Shown piece by piece: positions 58,673 to 64,000 of a stretch of DNA of 64,000 bases. Every line of letters begins with the position of its first letter. Within the stretch, counting starts at the first letter, position 1. The position numbers and the translations under genes are program-made. This DNA comes from Triticum aestivum. Lineage: Eukaryota; Streptophyta; Magnoliopsida; Poales; Poaceae. The notes under the pieces were generated by a model. That model was not told the origin of the DNA, did no database searches, and worked only from the letters and a program-made list of their open reading frames with translations. Location: assembly GCF_018294505.1 (NCBI RefSeq), contig NC_057807.1, positions 139,158,747 to 139,222,746 of the forward strand, read 5' to 3'.

Positions 58673-60004
58673 TGTAAGTGCATCTAGTGCCACCCCTAGT
58701 TGGTTTTGGAGTATTGATGACAAAGTTGGTTGAGGGACTAATGCGTTTGTGAGAATTGCAGGATAACGCAGGTAGTGTCCCTCATTGATTTGGTTTACCT
58801 ACCGGAGATGACCCCTAAAAATGTATGAAGAGATTGAAGACAATGGTGGTATGAGAAGATATACATAACGAAGACTATGACATGAGAAGACATTGCGTGA
58901 AGACTATGGAGCGCGAAGACTATGTGGTTTCGTTGTTTCCTTTTCTTCTTTGTTGAGTCATAGGAACCACCGTACTGTTAAGTGGGGTCCAAGTGAACTA
59001 AGTCAGAGTGATTGATGTGATGCTCAACTCAAATCCTATGTCTTCGAGCGAAGACAATGAGAGCAAACCTTATCCAGAGCTGGATGAGTCAGCTTTGCTT
59101 GTAGCCCAAGTAAAGTTGCCGCGTGTGTTTGAAATCTGACCATTGGAACACGTGTCAGTTCCTTAGTGACCCAGGGTCATTTTGGACAAATCAGGTCGGG
59201 TTGCCTAGTGGATATAAATAGCCCACCCCCTACACCATAAATTGGTGGCTGCTCAGAGTTTGTATACGGCTTTTGTCGTTTGAGAGCAACCCACCTCGAA
59301 GCATTTGAGAGAGAAAAATCCTTGCGAGGACAAAGCCCAAAACACCCAGAGCCAAAGAGTGTTAGGCATCACTGAAGTCTTTCTGTCTGTGTGACCTAAA
59401 GACTTATTACACTTGAGGACTGTGTATCCTCCAGCCAGTTAGGCGTCGCGTTCTGAGCATCCAAGAGTAATTGTGGATTGCCGGTGAACGAAGTCTGTGA
59501 AGGTTTGGAAGTCTCCCTTGAAGACTTACCAGAGTGATTGGGCGAGGACTGGGTGTCCTTAGCTCAAGGGGAATAAGGTGATGACACTGTCTTCTGAGTT
59601 AAATCTCAACCTCCCTAACCAGACGTACAGTTGTCACAGCAACTGGAACTGGTCCAACAAATCCTGTGTCTTCAACAAGCAACTGGTTCTATCCCTTCCA
59701 TCCTTTACTTAAGTTTGTCTTCGTGAAGTCACTGCCCATATGTCTATCTGTTTGACTACATTGTTTGACTACTACTTTTGATTGGCTTCATACTATCTTC
59801 CATCCTGATCCCTACTACTTAGTTGTTGTTAGTCTTGTACTTTCACATCATTACATACTTGACTATGGCTTGCTTATAGTAGTTTAACTTCCGCTGCATA
59901 TCAACTAGGTTATTTCTGTTGTTTGTCTTCGAAACTTCCAAGTTTTTGAAGACTTTCATAAAAATCGCCTATTCACCCCCCTCTAGTCGATACTAGCACT
60001 TTCA
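58673..60004. mobile_element. 1.33-kb solo LTR, copia-like
   Basis: Ends TGTAAGTGC...GCACTTTCA form a TG...CA inverted repeat (8/9). There is no internal domain, PBS or PPT. A TATA phrase (GATATAAATAGCCC) lies near 59212, consistent with a plus-strand LTR promoter. There is no 5-bp target duplication; instead it is flanked by the 102-bp copies. Confidence 0.65.
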
Positions 60005-60104
60005 AAAATGATATAAATGTGTAAAATAAAGCCCATAAACATCCAAAAGGGGTAATATAATAGCATGGAACAATCAAAAATTATAGATACGTTGGAGACG
60101 TATC
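60003..60104 (+). repeat. 102-bp LTR-end segment, copy 2
   Basis: Second copy of the Sabrina-like LTR end, continuing normally through ATCA into the internal region at about 60107. Confidence 0.9.
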
Positions 60105-62206
60105 AAGCATCCCCAAGCTTAATTCCTGCTCGTCCTCGAGTAGGTAAATGATAAAAATGAAATTTTTGATGTGGAATGCTACCTAGCATAATTCTCAATG
60201 TAACTTTCTTTATTGTGGCTTGAATGTTCAGATCCAAATGATACAAAATAAAAGTTCATATTAACATGAAAATGGTGATACTTCAAGCATACTAATCAAA
60301 GTAATCATGTCTTCTCAAAATAACATGGCCAAAGAAAGTTATCCCTACAAAATCATATAGTCTGGCCGTTGCTCTATCTTCATCACACAAAGTATTTAAT
60401 CATGCACAACCCCGATGACAAGCCAAGCAATTGTTTCATACTTTAATAATCTCAAACTCTTTCAACTTTCACGCAATACATGAGCGTGAGCCATGGACAT
60501 AGCACTATATGTGGAATAGAGTGGTGGTTGTGGAGAAGACAAAAAGGAGAAGATAGTCTCACATCAACTAGGCGTATCAACGGGCTATAGAGATGCCCAT
60601 TAATAGATATCAATGTGAGTGAGTAGGGATTGCCATGCAACGGATGCACTAGAGCTATAAATATATGAAAGCTCAACAAAAGAAACTAATTGGATGTGCA
60701 TCCAACTCGCTTGCTCACGAAGACCTAGGGCACTTTTGAGGAAGCCCATCATTGGAATATACAAGCCAAGTTCTATAATGAAAAATTCCCACTAGTATAT
60801 GAAAGTGACAACATATGAGACTCTCTATCATGAAGATCTTGGTGCTATTTTGAAGCACAAGTGTGGAAAAAGAGATAGTAGCATTGTCCCTTCTCTCTTT
60901 TTCTCTCATTTTTTTTCTTTTTCTTTTTCTTTTTTTTCTTTGGCCTTTCTCTTTTTTTGGCATTTCTCTTTTTTTCTCTTTTTGTAAAGTCCGAATTCTC
61001 ATCCCGACTTGTGGGGAATCATAGTCTTCATCATCCTTTCCTCACTAGGACAGTGCTCTAATAATGAAAATCATCACTTTATGGATTTACAACTCAAGAA
61101 TTACAACTCAAAGCTAGAACAAGATATGCCTCTATATGAATGCCTCCGGCGGTGTACCGGGATATGCAATGAATCAAGAGCGACATGTATGAAAATTATG
61201 AAGGTGGCCTTGCCACAAATACAATGTCAACTACATGATCATGCAAAGAGCAATATGAAAAAAGTAATGTGTGTCATATGAACGGAGCGGTGGAAAGTTG
61301 CATGGCAATATATCTCAGAATGGCTATGGAAATGCCATAATAGGTAGGTATGGTGGCTGTTTTGAGGAAGGTATATGGTGGGTGTATGGTACCGGCGAAA
61401 GTTGCACGGCACAAGAGAGGCTAGCAATGGTGGAAGGGTGAGGTGCGTATAATCCATGGACTCAACATTAGTCAAAAGAACTCATGTACTTGTTGCAAAA
61501 ATCTAGAAGTCATCAAAAACCAAAGCACTACGCGCATGCTCCTAGGGGGGTAGATTGGTAGGAAGAGACCATCGCTTGTCCCCGACCGCACTCATAAGGA
61601 AGACAATCAATAAATAAAATTGTGCTCCAACTTCATCACAAAGCAGTTCACCATACATGCATGCTACGGGAATCACAACCCTCAACACAAGTATTTTTCA
61701 TAATAACCTCAACTAGCATGACTCTAATATCACTACCTCCATATCTCAAAACAATTATCAAGCATCAAATTGATCATAGCATCCAATTCACTTTCTATGA
61801 TAGTTTTTATTATACCCAACTTGGATGCTCATCATTCTAGGACCAACTTTGTAACCATAGCAAATACCATGCTGTTCTAAAAGACTCTCAAAAAGATATA
61901 AGTGAAGCATGAGAGACTAGCAATTTCTACAAAATATAACCACCGCCATGCTCTAAAAGATATAAGTGATGCACTAGAGCAAATGACAAACTACTCCGAA
62001 AGATATAAGTGAAGATCAATGAGTAGTCGAATAATTGTGCAACTATGTGAAGACTTTCTAACATTAAGGAATTTCAGATCTTGGTATTATGTTCAAACAG
62101 CAAGCAAAGCAATATAAAATGACATTGCAAGGATAGCACAACTCATGTGAAGAAGCAAAAAACTTAGGATCAACCGATACTAACCGATAGTTGTTGAAGA
62201 AGAAAG

Positions 62207-62294
62207 GTGGGATGCCTACCGGGGCATCCCCAAGCTTAGATGCTTGATACTTCTTGAAATATTATCTTGGGGTGCCTTGGGAATCCCCAAGCTT
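62207..62294. repeat. Double-hairpin module 2
   Basis: GGGATGCC-TACCGG-GGCATCCC (about 62212-62233), then CTTGGGGTGCC...GGAATCCCCAAG (62266-62291). Same spacing and terminal CCCCAAGCTT as module 1. Confidence 0.75.
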
Positions 62295-62943
62295 GAAATT
62301 TTGTGTCTTATTAATTCCTCTCATATCATGGTTTCTCTTTTTATCAAAAGCTTCATCCACAACAAACTCAAACAAGAACTCGTGAGATAGGTTAGTATAA
62401 ACCAATGCAAAACCTTATCATTTTATACTGTAACAAATCACTAAAATTATTATTCAACATTGCATAGTAAATGCCTCTGCATATTTAATACTCCTATCCT
62501 CAAATAGAATCATTAAACAAGCAAACATATGCAAACAACGCAAACATAACAGCAATCTGCCAAAACAGTACAGTCTGTAAAGAATGCAAGAGTATCAATA
62601 CTTCCCTAACTCCAAAAATTATGAGAAAAATACTATGCTGTAGAAGATTTATCAGAGCTCAATATGCAAAAAGTTTGAACATTATACCATTCTCTGAATT
62701 TTCTAGGGAATTTTTGCAACAGCGGTAAACTTTCTGTTTTCAAACAGCAACATGTATACTAGCAAAATAAGCATGGTAAAGGCCATCCTTGACATTTTTA
62801 TTGAAACTAAAGATGAAAAACATTATTCTAAATAACAGAAAGCAAATACTAACAAAAGAAAATGACGCTCCAAACAAAACACATATCATGTGGTGAATAA
62901 AAATATAGCTCCAAGTAAAGTTACCGATGAACAAAGACGAAAG

Positions 62944-63030
62944 AGGGGATGCCATCCGGGGCATCCCCAAGCTTAGGCTCTTGGTTGTCCTTGAATATTA
63001 CCTTGGGGTGCCATGGGAATCCCCAAGCTT
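62944..63030. repeat. Double-hairpin module 3
   Basis: GGGGATGCC-ATCCGG-GGCATCCCC, then CTTGGGGTGCC-ATG-GGAATCCCCAAG (63002-63027). It is preceded by the same AATATAGCTCCAAGTAAA context as module 1, so modules 1 and 3 are positional counterparts. Confidence 0.8.
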
Positions 63031-63679
63031 AGGCTCTTTCCACTCCTTATTCCATAGTCCATCGAATCTTTAACCAAAACTTGAAAACTCCACAACACAA
63101 AACTCAACAGAAAACTCGTAAGCTCCGTTAGTATAAGTAAATAAAACCACCACTTAGGTACTGTAATGAACTCATTCTAAATTCATACTGGTGTAATATC
63201 TACTATACTCCAACTTATCTATGGTTCATACCCTTCGATACTACTCATATATTCATCAAAATAAGCAAACAACACATAGAAAACAGAATCTGTCAAAAAC
63301 AGAACAATCTATAGTAATCTGTATCAAACGTATACTTCTGGAACTCCAAAAATTCTACCACATTAGGAAGTCCTAAGTAATTTGTGTGCCAATCCAGAGC
63401 AAAAAGAAACAGATCAGAAGCACATTTTTGTTAATTAACAAAACTAATTTACTGGGTGCAAAAGTTTCTGATTCTCAGCAGGACCAACACAACTATCACC
63501 GTAAGCTATCCTAAAGGTCTTACTTGGCACTTTATTGAAACAAAAGCTATAAGACATGATTATTATAGTAGCATAATCATGTGGACACACAAAAACAGTA
63601 AGGGTAAATATTGGATTGTCTCCCAACAAGCGCTTTTCTTTAATGCCTTTCTAGCTAGGCATGATGATGACAATGATGC

Positions 63680-64000
63680 TCACATAAAAGATAAGAATTG
63701 AAACGTAACTGGAGCATCATGAAGCATATGACTAGCACATTTAAGTCTAACCCACTTCCTATGCATAGGGATTTTGTGAGCAAACAACTTATGGGAACAA
63801 TAATCAACTAGCATAGGGAGGCAAAACAAGCATAAGCTCAAAACTTGAAGCACATAGAGAGGAAACTTGACATTATTGCAATTCCTACAAGCATATGATC
63901 CTCCCTCATAATAATTTTCAGTAGCATCATGAATGAATTCAACAATATAACAAGCACCTAAAGCATTCTTTTCATGATCTACAAGCATAGAAAATTTACT
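63680..64000 (-). CDS. Uncharacterised Sabrina-type ORF, 3' part
   Basis: Open from the window edge to the stop at 63680, 107 codons visible. It aligns with the C-terminal ~95 residues of the 29111-29914 protein: YIVEF, NYY..G.Y.CR, PL..L..LS, LFA.K.PMHRK..RLKC, and an identical QFLSFM end, while nucleotides and many residues differ. The start lies outside the window. Confidence 0.6.
   Translation of the reverse strand, partial: SKFSMLVDHEKNALGACYIVEFIHDATENYYEGGSYACRNCNNVKFPLYVLQVLSLCLFCLPMLVDYCSHKLFAHKIPMHRKWVRLKCASHMLHDAPVTFQFLSFM

Larger units (their letters stand above)
60105..64000 (-). mobile_element. Internal region of second Sabrina-like element, runs off the window
   Basis: Begins with GCATCCCCAAGCTT (60107), the polypurine-tract complement beside the 3' LTR. 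It follows the same order as the first element's internal region (26278-29110): ATGTCTTCTCAAAATAACATGG, CAATACATGAGCGTGAGCC, T/C-rich tract (60890-60990), TGCCTCCGGCGGTGTACCGG. No protease, RT or integrase. The 5' LTR must lie beyond 64000. Confidence 0.75.

Overview
This window is nuclear DNA of a Triticeae grass (wheat, Aegilops or barley group). The evidence is an Au-type SINE, gypsy LTRs beginning TGATACGTCTCC on the minus strand, a Sirevirus-type copia element with a TGGTATCAGAGC primer site, a CACTA terminus, Stowaway-like scraps, and only a few small, mostly broken host genes. No bacterial, organellar or viral gene was found. Family names (Sabrina-like, Maximus-like, Tat, CACTA) are recognised from memory, not from a search.

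Layout. 1-5.5 kb: a truncated LTR-like piece, an Au SINE, duplicated blocks, a Z-DNA-prone CA/CG tract, a TATA box and a nonsense-ridden small gene. 5.5-6.6 kb: an intact intronless Werner/RNase-D-like 3'-5' exonuclease-domain gene (minus) with a ~50-bp-arm inverted repeat upstream. 6.6-12.3 kb: mostly gene-free. 12.35-13.31 kb: a three-exon minus-strand gene of unknown function carrying one frameshift.

13.47-43.45 kb is one 30-kb nested block. The outer element is a minus-strand Sirevirus-like copia that retains gag and a large env-like ORF but has no pol in its remaining sequence. A Tat-lineage gypsy (19.05-34.26 kb) sits inside it. That gypsy carries an additional RNase H and a plus-strand antisense ORF encoding an AT-hook and a B3-type DNA-binding domain with its own TATA box. 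The gypsy is in turn interrupted by a Sabrina-like element (24.44-31.68 kb) whose arrival coincides with loss of most of the RT. Independently, a 4.76-kb solo LTR with a perfect 5-bp target duplication (CGGTG) split the Sirevirus right LTR inside its palindrome array. The outer insertion landed 158 bp upstream of the start codon of the three-exon gene. It separated that gene from a divergent F-box/LRR/FBD gene, now a pseudogene at 44.07-45.76 kb.

46.2-51.2 kb holds about 0.7-kb repeat modules and subterminal repeats ending at a CACTA terminus, followed by an LTR fragment (to 52.67 kb) and a five-unit ~500-bp tandem array (53.05-55.42 kb). 56.0-56.6 kb is a coiled-coil pseudogene with its own TATA box. 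From 57.04 kb to the right edge lies a second Sabrina-like element, its 3' LTR followed by a 1.33-kb solo LTR and a 102-bp duplicate of the LTR end. The two Sabrina-like elements share an uncharacterised ORF and repeated double-hairpin modules around the motif GCATCCCCAAGCTT.
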